Under the pieces are notes generated by a model that worked only from the letters and a program-made list of their open reading frames with translations, made no database searches and was not told where the DNA came from. From positions 248,001 through 312,000 of the forward strand of contig NZ_JFZG01000004.1 of the NCBI RefSeq assembly GCF_000607165.1: DNA of 64,000 nucleotides, written 5' to 3'. Source of the stretch: Ralstonia pickettii. Its GTDB lineage: Bacteria > Pseudomonadota > Gammaproteobacteria > Burkholderiales > Burkholderiaceae. Shown piece after piece: positions 26,811 through 34,463 of the stretch. Within the stretch, counting starts at the first letter, position 1, and each line of letters opens with the position of its first letter. Made by a program: the position numbers and the translations under genes.

Positions 26811-27533
26811 TTACTTGGCGCCGTCAGGAATGAACACGTAGCCCAGGCCCCACACGGTCTGGATGAAGCGGGGGTTGCTGGCGTCCGGTTCGATCAGCTT
26901 GCGCAGGCGCGAAATCTGCACGTCCAGGCTGCGGTCGAACACTTCGTATTCGCGGCCGCGCGCCATTTCCATCAGCTTTTCGCGCGATAGGGGTTGGCGC
27001 GGATGGCGTGCGAACACCTTGAGCACGGAGAATTCACCCGTTGTGAGGGTGATCTCTTCGTCGTTTTTCTTGAGCGTGCGCGTGGCCAGGTTGAGCACGA
27101 AATCGCCAAAGGCGAAGGTCTCAGGCGTCTCAGACGGCGCACCGGGAATCTCCGCCGGGCCGCGGCGGCGCAGCACGGCGTGGATGCGGGCGATCAGCTC
27201 GCGGGGGTTGAAGGGCTTGGGCAGATAATCGTCCGCGCCCATTTCGAGGCCGACAATGCGGTCGACGTCTTCGCCCTTGGCGGTGAGCATGATGATAGGC
27301 GTCTGATCGTTTGCGCCGCGCAGGCGACGGCAGATCGACAAACCGTCTTCACCCGGCATCATCAGGTCGAGCACGAGCAGATCGAAGCGCTCGCGCAACC
27401 AGAGTTTGTTCATGGCCGTGGCGTTTTCTGCCACCAGCACGGTGAAGCCCTGTTCCCCCAGGTAACGGCGCAGCAGATCGCGCAGGCGGGGGTCGTCATC
27501 GACGACGAGAATCTTTTGACCGGAATTTTCCAT
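26811..27533 (-). CDS. ompR: OmpR/RisA-type response regulator
   Basis: Two-component DNA-binding regulator of 240 residues. The receiver domain has the acidic pocket VVDDDPRLRD and the phospho-acceptor Asp56 (DLLVLDLMMPG), with the conserved Lys in DYLPKPF. The winged-helix domain (about 135-235) includes LTTGEFSVLKVFARHPRQPL and ends LRKLIEPDASNPRFIQTVWG, the OmpR recognition pattern. It is first in a two-gene operon with the kinase. A tandem OmpR-like half-site pair lies about 65-80 bases upstream, which would fit autoregulation. RisA is the name used in related genera. Confidence 0.94.
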   Translation of the reverse strand: MENSGQKILVVDDDPRLRDLLRRYLGEQGFTVLVAENATAMNKLWLRERFDLLVLDLMMPGEDGLSICRRLRGANDQTPIIMLTAKGEDVDRIVGLEMGADDYLPKPFNPRELIARIHAVLRRRGPAEIPGAPSETPETFAFGDFVLNLATRTLKKNDEEITLTTGEFSVLKVFARHPRQPLSREKLMEMARGREYEVFDRSLDVQISRLRKLIEPDASNPRFIQTVWGLGYVFIPDGAK

Positions 27534-27595
27534 GGCGCTAATGGTAACGACAAAAACATGGGCCCAATGGACAACAGAAGGCAGTAAAAGCCCAA

Positions 27596-27618
27596 TTGAA
27601 ACAGACGGTTACATTATT
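27596..27618. promoter_or_regulatory. Tandem OmpR-box-like half sites
   Basis: TTGAAAC (27596-27602) and GGTTAC followed by ATTATTTACC (27607 onward) place GAAAC and GTTAC ten bases apart, the spacing and words of E. coli OmpR sites. The site lies between ompR and the divergent secreted-protein gene. The remaining stretch, 27619-27825, has an ACTGCC-TT-GGCAGT dyad at 27658-27671 and nothing else I can name. Confidence 0.45.
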
Positions 27619-27825
27619 TACCGAGTCTCGCGAACAGTCTGTAGGACGCGCAGCTACACTGCCTTGGCAGTTCCTCGCAACGGTTTGGGGTCTGTTGCCC
27701 CCCGCCCAGGGGACTGGCGTGCAATGCGGTTGCCTGTTATCGATTGTCGCGCAATGATGCATGGCGCATCGGTTTCCAGCAACAAAGACGTGGCTTCTCA
27801 ACTCCCTTTTTCGAATCGCTCAGTG

Positions 27826-28170
27826 ATGTTTCGGCGGCGCGCGGCGCTGTTGACCTGTGTTCTTGCCCTCTGTGCGGCCGGCTCGCAGGCGCACGCGCGT
27901 GGCGAACGCGGTGGCTTTGGCGGATTCGGCGGCTTTTTCGGCGGCGGGCATCAGATGCACGCCGGCGCGCAGGAAAAAAAGGGCGGGCAGAGTCCAGCGC
28001 GCGGCCGTGGTGGCGAGGAACGCAGCCGCCGCGCCGCCGCGATGGAAAACCGCCGTGGAGAGAATGCCGATCGTGGGGCTCCGCAACGCAAGCTGTCTCC
28101 CGAGGAGCGCAAGCAATTGCGTCAGAACATCTATGACGTCACGCGGGATATCTACCACCGTGGCGGCTAG
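27826..28170 (+). CDS. Small Gly-rich secreted protein ahead of the DUF1800/DUF1501 pair
   Basis: 114 residues from ATG 27826 (MFRRRAALLTCVLALCAAGS), with GTG 27823 and ATG 27723 as in-frame alternatives. A signal peptide ends near HARG or AHA. The mature N-terminus is a glycine/phenylalanine repeat (GGFGGFGGFFGGG), then a basic Arg/Glu-rich segment, ending in LSPEERKQLRQNIYDVTRDI. The last part resembles the helical ends of small periplasmic stress-type proteins, but no family is certain. It is 70 bases upstream of the DUF1800 gene on the same strand, so co-transcription is likely. Confidence 0.7.
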   Translation: MFRRRAALLTCVLALCAAGSQAHARGERGGFGGFGGFFGGGHQMHAGAQEKKGGQSPARGRGGEERSRRAAAMENRRGENADRGAPQRKLSPEERKQLRQNIYDVTRDIYHRGG

Positions 28171-28240
28171 GTAGGGGCCGAGGAAAAGCGCACGAGTCGC
28201 TGCCCCCGGCAAAGCAGTAGGGTCGTTTCGGGGGACCGAC

Positions 28241-29863
28241 ATGCGAATCCGTAGCACCACGATCTTCTTGGCGCTGGCCGCCGGCGCGCTTTCACTGCAG
28301 ACCGCGCATGCGGCAACGCAGAACACGCCACATCGCCACACCACGCAAGCCAAGGCGCCCGCCGCTGACGAACAGCGCCTGGACCGCGACGATGCGCGCT
28401 ATTTCCTCACCCGCATCGGCTTTGCGCCTTCCGAGGGCGACCTCGATGCCTACGCCGGGCTCACGCGCCGCGAGGCCGTCGACCGCGTGCTCGCCCAAAC
28501 GGGCACCGTTGCCACGCAGGCGCCGCCAGCTTGGGTGAACGATCCCATCATCCCGTACAACAAGCTGCCGGACGAAGATGCCCGCAAGGCAGCTCGCCAG
28601 AAGAACGCTGCGCACGAGCTGGAACTGCGCGCGTGGTGGATGGGCGAGATGATCAAGACGCCGTCGCCGCTGACAGAGCGCATGACGCTGTTCTGGCACA
28701 ACCATTTCGTTTCCAGTTCGCAGAAGGTGCCGTTCGCGCAGTTGATGTATCGGCAGAACTTGCTGCTGCGCCAGAACGCCGTGGGCAACTTCGGCACGAT
28801 GCTGCACGCCATCGGCAAAGACCCGGCGATGTTGATTTACCTGGATGGCGCCGAAAGCCGCAAGGGCAAGCCGAACGAGAACTTCGCGCGTGAGGTGATG
28901 GAGCTGTTCACGCTGGGCGAGGGCCATTACACCGAGCAGGACATCAAGGAAGCCGCGCGCACCTATACGGGCTGGAGCATCGACCGCGAGCACGATTTCG
29001 CTTACATCTGGCGGCCGCAGATTCATGACACGGGCGTGAAGACGGTGTTCGGCCAGAGCGGCGATTACGACGGCGACCAGATGCTCGACATCCTGCTGTC
29101 TCGCCCCGAGACGGCCAACTTCATCGTCACCAAGCTCTGGCATGAGTTCGTTTCGCCAGACGTGGATGCGGCACAGGAACAGCGCGTGGCCGATGCCTTC
29201 CGGGCAAGCGGCTACGACATCAAGGTGGCGCTGCGCGAGCTGTTCCTGACGCCGGCGTTTTGGGCGCCGCAATCGCACGCGACGCTGGTGAAGTCGCCGG
29301 TGGAGATGATTGTCGGCACGCTCAAGCAGTTCAACGTGCAGTACACCGACCCGACGCCGTTTGCGATCAAGTCGGCGCAGCTCGGGCAGAACCTGCTGGC
29401 ACCGCCCAACGTCAAGGGCTGGCCCGGCGGCGATGCATGGATCAACTCGAACACACTGCTGGGGCGCAAGCAGTTTCTTGATCAACTATTCCGCTCCACC
29501 GAGATGAAGGCGCCGCCGGCCAAGCAACAGGCGCAACAGCAGAAGCCCGGCATGATGGTGGCGGCCATGCGCGAAGACCTGAAGCAGGGCAGCACCGTGC
29601 AGGGCCTGGGCCAGGCGCTCAAGGGCATGGGGCAGGAAGGCCGCTTCAAGCTGGCGCAGTCGCAGACGATGGTGTCGTTCAACTCGGCCAAGTGGCTCGC
29701 GCAGTTCGGTGCGGACGGAGATGACCCGCCGCAACTGGCGCCGCGCATCTCCATCCAGCGTGCGGTGCTGCCGATCGAGCCGACCGCCCCCATTCCCGTC
29801 AAGCTGGCCGGTACGGCGTACCTGCGCACGCTGATGATGGACCCGGCTTACCAGTTGAAATAA
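28241..29863 (+). CDS. DUF1800 domain protein, secreted
   Basis: 540 residues with a Sec signal peptide (FLALAAGALSLQTAHAA). The mature protein carries the DUF1800 pattern in order: ARYFLTRIGFAPSEGDLDAY at about 47-66, WWMGEMIKTPSPLTERM with FWHNHFVSS, LLRQNAVGNFGTMLHAIG, GKPNENFAREVMELFTLG and AARTYTGW. A Gln/Lys-rich linker (about 427-440) leads to a C-terminal tail. The family has no established activity. It is almost always next to a DUF1501 gene, as here (25 bases downstream), implying a two-protein periplasmic function. The start ATG 28241 follows GGGGGACC. Confidence 0.9.
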   Translation: MRIRSTTIFLALAAGALSLQTAHAATQNTPHRHTTQAKAPAADEQRLDRDDARYFLTRIGFAPSEGDLDAYAGLTRREAVDRVLAQTGTVATQAPPAWVNDPIIPYNKLPDEDARKAARQKNAAHELELRAWWMGEMIKTPSPLTERMTLFWHNHFVSSSQKVPFAQLMYRQNLLLRQNAVGNFGTMLHAIGKDPAMLIYLDGAESRKGKPNENFAREVMELFTLGEGHYTEQDIKEAARTYTGWSIDREHDFAYIWRPQIHDTGVKTVFGQSGDYDGDQMLDILLSRPETANFIVTKLWHEFVSPDVDAAQEQRVADAFRASGYDIKVALRELFLTPAFWAPQSHATLVKSPVEMIVGTLKQFNVQYTDPTPFAIKSAQLGQNLLAPPNVKGWPGGDAWINSNTLLGRKQFLDQLFRSTEMKAPPAKQQAQQQKPGMMVAAMREDLKQGSTVQGLGQALKGMGQEGRFKLAQSQTMVSFNSAKWLAQFGADGDDPPQLAPRISIQRAVLPIEPTAPIPVKLAGTAYLRTLMMDPAYQLK

Positions 29864-29888
29864 CGCCATCGCTGCAGGAGCACACATC

Positions 29889-31073
29889 ATGGAACGTCGC
29901 GATTTTCTGAAGGCCGGCGCCATGCTCGGCATGGGTGGCGCAGTCCCGGGGATTGTCTTTGCGCAAGGGCAGGACAAGCGCAAGGGCTACGGCAACCTGC
30001 TCATCCTCATTGAACTCAAGGGCGGCAACGACGGGCTGAACACCGTGGTGCCGTACACGAGCGCGCAGTACTACGCGCTGCGCCCGCGCATCGCCATCAA
30101 GCGGGAGCAGGTGCTGCAACTGGACGACCGCTACGGCCTGCATCCGTCTTTGCAGGCGATGATGCCGCTGTGGCAGGCGGGTGAATTGTCGGTGGTGCAG
30201 GGGCTGTCGTATCCGCAGCCGAATCTCTCGCATTTCCGCTCGATCGAGATCTGGGACACCGCCTCGCGCTCCGATCAATACCTGCGCGAAGGCTGGTTGA
30301 CGCGTGCGTTTGCCGCGCGGCCCGTGCCGCCATCGTTCGGCGCCGATGGCGTGATCATCGGCAGCGCGGATCTTGGCCCCCTCGACGGCGGCGCACGTGC
30401 CGTCGCGCTGGCCAATCCCGATGCGTTCCTCAACGAAGCCAAACTGGCGATGCCGTCGCATGCCATGGGCAACGCCACGCTCGCGCACGTGCTGAAGGTC
30501 GAGGCGGACATCGTCAAAGCCGCCGACGGGCTGCGTCCGAAGTCCGGCAAGTTTGCGTTCCAGACGCACTTTCCCGACGGCGGGTTCGGCAACTCGATCA
30601 AGGCGGCGATGCAGGTGGTGGCAGCGCCAGGCCATGGCGGTGCGGATGTTGCCGTGGTGTGCCTGTCGCTCGGTAGCTTTGATACCCATACCAATCAGCA
30701 AGGCACGCAGGCGAACTTGCTGCGGCAGTTGGGCGAAGGCGTGGTTTCGCTCAAGAGCGCGTTGACGGAGCTGGGCCGCTGGAACGATACGCTGATCGTC
30801 ACGTATTCCGAGTTCGGCCGTCGCCCGCGCGAGAACCTGAACAACGGGACGGATCACGGCACGGCTGCCGCGCATTTCGTGGCCGGTGGCCGCGTAAAGG
30901 GCGGGCTGGCAGGGCAGGGGCCGGTGCTGGAACGCCTGGACGGCGGAGGCAATCTCGACCCGTCGGTCGATTTCCGCTCGCTTTACGCCACAGTGCTGGA
31001 GCGCTGGTGGGGGATGGATTCCCAATCCGTGCTGGCGGGCCGGTTTGCGCCGCTGGATCTCATCAAAGCCTGA
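29889..31073 (+). CDS. DUF1501 domain protein, Tat-exported
   Basis: 394 residues, with AGGAG before the ATG. The N-terminus MERRDFLKAGAMLGMGGAVP is a twin-arginine signal (RRDFLK), indicating export in folded form, often with a cofactor or metal. DUF1501 motifs follow: ELKGGNDGLNTVVPY, YPQPNLSHFRSIEIWDTA, LGSFDTHTNQ, YSEFGRRPRENLNNGTDHG and HFVAGGRVKGG. The fold is usually related to the alkaline phosphatase/sulfatase superfamily, though no activity is established. The conserved Asp and His positions in the last three motifs would suit a metal site. Forms a pair with the DUF1800 gene. Confidence 0.92.
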   Translation: MERRDFLKAGAMLGMGGAVPGIVFAQGQDKRKGYGNLLILIELKGGNDGLNTVVPYTSAQYYALRPRIAIKREQVLQLDDRYGLHPSLQAMMPLWQAGELSVVQGLSYPQPNLSHFRSIEIWDTASRSDQYLREGWLTRAFAARPVPPSFGADGVIIGSADLGPLDGGARAVALANPDAFLNEAKLAMPSHAMGNATLAHVLKVEADIVKAADGLRPKSGKFAFQTHFPDGGFGNSIKAAMQVVAAPGHGGADVAVVCLSLGSFDTHTNQQGTQANLLRQLGEGVVSLKSALTELGRWNDTLIVTYSEFGRRPRENLNNGTDHGTAAAHFVAGGRVKGGLAGQGPVLERLDGGGNLDPSVDFRSLYATVLERWWGMDSQSVLAGRFAPLDLIKA

Positions 31074-31187
31074 GTGACGCCTTTCGGGCGGGCAGATTGC
31101 CTCTGCAGGCGTTAAGCCCGCCCAACTTCATCGATCTTCTCTGAGAGGTTTCACGCTTGCCACGGCAACGCGCGGGAAAACCCTGCC

Positions 31188-31227
31188 TTGACCATTGATA
31201 TATCAATAAATAGATTCTGATATATCA
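31188..31227 (+). promoter_or_regulatory. Promoter with two TGATATATCA operators, upstream of the GH28 gene
   Basis: TTGACC (31188-31193), a 17-base spacer and TAGATT (31211-31216) form a plausible sigma-70 promoter. ATTGATATATCAAT (31194-31207) is a perfect palindrome filling the spacer, and TGATATATCA (31218-31227) repeats its core just after the -10. Dyad centres are 22 bp apart, two helical turns, as expected for cooperative binding of a dimeric repressor. Confidence 0.65.
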
Positions 31228-31283
31228 AAAAGGCGTGTGCCGGCCGACTGGGCGGACCACAACAACAATGTGAGGAGACTTGC

Positions 31284-33437
31284 GTGAGTGCATTGCAGGC
31301 AATGAAAAAACGGCGCCGACAGTCCGCTGGGCTGGTGGCGATGCTGATCGCAACAGCAATCGGGCTGGCAGCATGCGGCGGCGGCGATACGACATCGTCG
31401 AACACATCGAGCACGGGCACCGGCAGCCCCGCAGCCGCCGTCTTCCAGGTCGGCACGGCAACCACCGATGCAAATCTGCCGCCCGAGCCAACGCTGCCGA
31501 CCGATGCGCAGGTCTGCGCGACACTGCAGGCGAGCAATTCACTCGTGAGCCGGCCGGACGGTGCGCTGCCGCCGGAGGCTGATCCCTCGACAGTTGGCGT
31601 GGGTGTTGCCGTGACGACGGCGAAGGCGAACCCAGATCAGGCACGCATCCAGGCCGCGCTCGATGCGTGCGGTGCGTCGGTCGACGCGGAAGTCGGTGCA
31701 ACCATCGCTGCGGCGGATGCGACTGCCACGGCTGCACAGACGGCGGCTGCAGTCCCCAATGTCAACATCGCCGGTGCGACTGGCGAAGAGCTTGCGAAAT
31801 CGCAGTACCGTGCGTCCAAGTTTGCCGTGCGTCTTGTTGTGAACCCGAGCGGTCCGGGCAACGCGTTCATCAGCGGCCCGCTGACATTGCCCTCGGGCGT
31901 GACGTTGTGGATCGACAAGGGCGTCACGCTGTATGCGTCGCGCGACGTCATGGCGTATTCGCCCAGCGCGGCAGGGCCGTACTGCGGCAACACGGCCGTC
32001 AGCGCGACAAAGGCCGGCAGCTCCAGCAACTGCACGGCGTTGATCACCGGAACGAATATCGTGAACTCCGCCGTTGTTGGTGATGGGCGGATCGATGGCC
32101 GAGGCTACGCAGAAATCGTCACGTCGAATGCGAAGTACCCGCTGATGAAGGTCGACCTGACTTGCTCGAACACGTATGCCGCGTATAAGACCGGCACCGT
32201 AGCGACTGACGGTACGCCTTGCGACAACGGCGGCACGCTGGTCGATTCGAAATCGCCGGCGCGCAACATGACGTGGTGGGATCTGGCCTATCTCGGCAAC
32301 ATGGTCGACAACGGCACGACGGGCATCGGATCGCAGTCGAACTTCCGCCTGATGGTCTTCAACTATGCGAAGAACCTCACGCTGTATCGCGTCACGCTGA
32401 GCAACAGCCCGAACTTTCACGTCGTGCCCAGCGGCGTCGATGGCCTCACTGTCTGGGGCGTGAAGGTGCAGACGCCCAACCTTGCCGCGTTTGCGAACCC
32501 GGCTGGCAACGGCAACCCGCTGTACACCGGTGCGACGTTCACGCGCGACAACGTGAAGAACACGGATGCGTTTGATCCGGGTTCGGCCTCGAAGGCGATC
32601 TCGGGCAAGTTGTCGACCGGCAGCACGACCACATCAGCCGGGCCCGTCTCGTTTGATGGCTATCTGAAGAACTTCGTGTTTGCCTACAACTACGTCAGCA
32701 CAGGCGACGACGACATCGCGCTCAAGGGAAGCGCCAACCCGTCACCGGCCGGTTCGGGCCTGTTCGGCGTCGATGGCAACCGTGGTGTGCGGTCCGACCG
32801 CAAATACGGCATCGTGATCGCGCACAACCATATCTACTGGGGCCACGGCATCTCGATCGGCAGCGAAACGAATGCCGGCGTGACGAACGTGCAGGTCTAC
32901 GACAACGCTTTCTGGAATTCGGAAGAGGGCCTGCGCATCAAATCGGACTACGCGCGCGGCGGCGAAGTCAGCAACATCCAATACGCCAATATCTGCATTC
33001 GCGATGCGACGAACGCGCTCCTGTTCACGCCGTACTACAGCACGAAGGCCGTGCCGTCGGGCGGGCCGCTGTATCCGAATTTCCACGATATCTCGCTGAA
33101 CAACGTGGTCATTCAGGGCAGCGCGGGGGTCAAGCTGCAGGGCTTTGAAGCGAACACCGGTGGATATGGCGAGCCGGCATTCCCGCTCGGAATGTCGCTG
33201 ACCAACGTGATTGCCGATACGCCAGCCAGCATTGCAGTGACGTCGTCGGACGCCAACCTGACGCTCAACAACACGAACCTGCCGCTGTTCCCATCGACGG
33301 CAAATCGCGTGGCATTGACGGGCAGCCCAACGCAGTCGATCGATCCGAGCCAGTACCTTGATTGCTCAAAGGCGTTTGTTGATTTTCCTGGGATCGATCA
33401 GTCGAGCATTTTTGGCACGACCTGGGCTTCGCAATAA
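31284..33437 (+). CDS. Glycoside hydrolase family 28 (polygalacturonase-type) lipoprotein
   Basis: Pectin-degrading type enzyme of 717 residues. GTG 31284 is seven bases after GAGGAG; ATG 31302 is an alternative. The signal peptide ends in lipobox GLAAC, followed by a Ser/Thr/Gly linker, so it is probably membrane-anchored. The right-handed beta-helix domain (about 180-690) has all four GH28 motifs: NTD with Asp428, GDDD with Asp475-477, GHG with His521 and RIK (Arg551-Lys553). The insert between the second and third motifs is longer than in simple polygalacturonases, recalling exo-acting PehB/PehX enzymes. An operator-like promoter precedes it. Confidence 0.88.
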   Translation: MSALQAMKKRRRQSAGLVAMLIATAIGLAACGGGDTTSSNTSSTGTGSPAAAVFQVGTATTDANLPPEPTLPTDAQVCATLQASNSLVSRPDGALPPEADPSTVGVGVAVTTAKANPDQARIQAALDACGASVDAEVGATIAAADATATAAQTAAAVPNVNIAGATGEELAKSQYRASKFAVRLVVNPSGPGNAFISGPLTLPSGVTLWIDKGVTLYASRDVMAYSPSAAGPYCGNTAVSATKAGSSSNCTALITGTNIVNSAVVGDGRIDGRGYAEIVTSNAKYPLMKVDLTCSNTYAAYKTGTVATDGTPCDNGGTLVDSKSPARNMTWWDLAYLGNMVDNGTTGIGSQSNFRLMVFNYAKNLTLYRVTLSNSPNFHVVPSGVDGLTVWGVKVQTPNLAAFANPAGNGNPLYTGATFTRDNVKNTDAFDPGSASKAISGKLSTGSTTTSAGPVSFDGYLKNFVFAYNYVSTGDDDIALKGSANPSPAGSGLFGVDGNRGVRSDRKYGIVIAHNHIYWGHGISIGSETNAGVTNVQVYDNAFWNSEEGLRIKSDYARGGEVSNIQYANICIRDATNALLFTPYYSTKAVPSGGPLYPNFHDISLNNVVIQGSAGVKLQGFEANTGGYGEPAFPLGMSLTNVIADTPASIAVTSSDANLTLNNTNLPLFPSTANRVALTGSPTQSIDPSQYLDCSKAFVDFPGIDQSSIFGTTWASQ

Positions 33438-33443
33438 GGTGCG

Positions 33444-34277
33444 TCAGGTGCGGATCTGCGTCTTCCAGGCCAACCACAGCTTACGCAGCGGCGTCAGGTC
33501 CGTCCGCTGCGTCAGCACCTGGAAGCCGTCGGCTTCCACCTCGTCGAGCAGACGCATGGCCAGCACGCCGCGAATCAGCGCTGAACGCTGGGCGCGGCGA
33601 TCTTCTGCCGGCAGCGCGGCCAGTGCTTCCTTGTACGTTGCGCGGGCACGCTCGGCCTGAAATGCCATCAACGGCTTGAAGCCCTCTGCGTACCGGCGGT
33701 TGAACAGATCGGCGGCCGGTACGTTGAAGCGCTGCAGTTCGTCCACGGGGATGTAGACGCGGTTATGGCGCACGTCTTCGCCCAGGTTCCGGACGAAATG
33801 GACGAGTTGCTCGGCCAGCGCCATCAGCCGCGCGAATTCCAGCGTGCGCGCATGCGATTGCCCGGCAATGCGAGCCGTCAGCCGACCTGCCACGCCAGCC
33901 ACCTGATCGCCGTGGCGACGCAGGTTGGGCCAATCCAGATAGCGGTTCTGCATGGCGTCAGCCTCGACGCCGGCCAGTAATTCGCCCAGATGCACGGCGC
34001 CGATATCGTAGCGGGCCAGATGCGGCTGCAGTGCCTTGGCCGCCGGGTGCTCGGGGCGGCCGTCAAACAGCCGCGCCAGTTCTTGCCGCCACCACTGCAG
34101 TTTCGATTGCACGACCGCCGGATCGCTCGCGTCGCGTACGGCGTCTTCCAGCTCGCGGCGCACGGCTTCCAGGGCGATGGTCGCGTGGCGGCGTTCGGGT
34201 GCCAGAAACAATACGCTGTAGTACACGTCGCTGCCGGGCGGGGCCGCTTTGTCGGCGCAGTAATCGTCGGGGGTCAC
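33444..34277 (-). CDS. hpnD: Squalene/phytoene synthase family protein, HpnD-like with altered aspartate motifs
   Basis: 277 residues with the trans-isoprenyl head-to-head synthase architecture and overall similarity to HpnD (presqualene diphosphate synthase): SDVYYSVLFLAPERR, KLQWWRQELARLF, FNVPAADLFNRRYAEGF and TPLRKLWLAWK. The two Mg-binding motifs are changed. Where typical HpnD has RE-V-DDVVDE and RDVGED, this protein has RELEDAVRD (about 41-49) and RNLGED (163-168, Asn164 for Asp). Catalysis in its usual form is therefore uncertain. No other hopanoid gene is nearby. It converges on the GH28 gene with six bases between the stops. Confidence 0.8.
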   Translation of the reverse strand: MTPDDYCADKAAPPGSDVYYSVLFLAPERRHATIALEAVRRELEDAVRDASDPAVVQSKLQWWRQELARLFDGRPEHPAAKALQPHLARYDIGAVHLGELLAGVEADAMQNRYLDWPNLRRHGDQVAGVAGRLTARIAGQSHARTLEFARLMALAEQLVHFVRNLGEDVRHNRVYIPVDELQRFNVPAADLFNRRYAEGFKPLMAFQAERARATYKEALAALPAEDRRAQRSALIRGVLAMRLLDEVEADGFQVLTQRTDLTPLRKLWLAWKTQIRT

Positions 34278-34401
34278 GGAAAGGGCCGTCGTGATGAGGT
34301 TTGAAGCAGGGCGGTCATTCTACAGCGCGTTGCAGTGCAGCATGCCGTAAAGCCTTGCCTACACCCTTACCAAGAAAAGTCAATCAGACGCGGCCGTGTC
34401 G

Positions 34402-34444
34402 TTGACCCTGCGCATTGCCGTGGGTATATTACTGACCGGTCAGT
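34402..34444 (+). promoter_or_regulatory. Promoter with TetR-type operator, upstream of the RND efflux genes
   Basis: TTGACC (34402-34407), 17 bases and TATATT (34425-34430) form a strong sigma-70 promoter. ACTGACCGGTCAGT (34431-34444) is a perfect 14-bp palindrome immediately after the -10. A repressor there would block transcription; the TGACCGGTCA core is of the kind bound by TetR-family efflux regulators. No tetR gene is in the window. Confidence 0.75.
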
Positions 34445-34463
34445 TATTTACTGAGAGCGTGTC

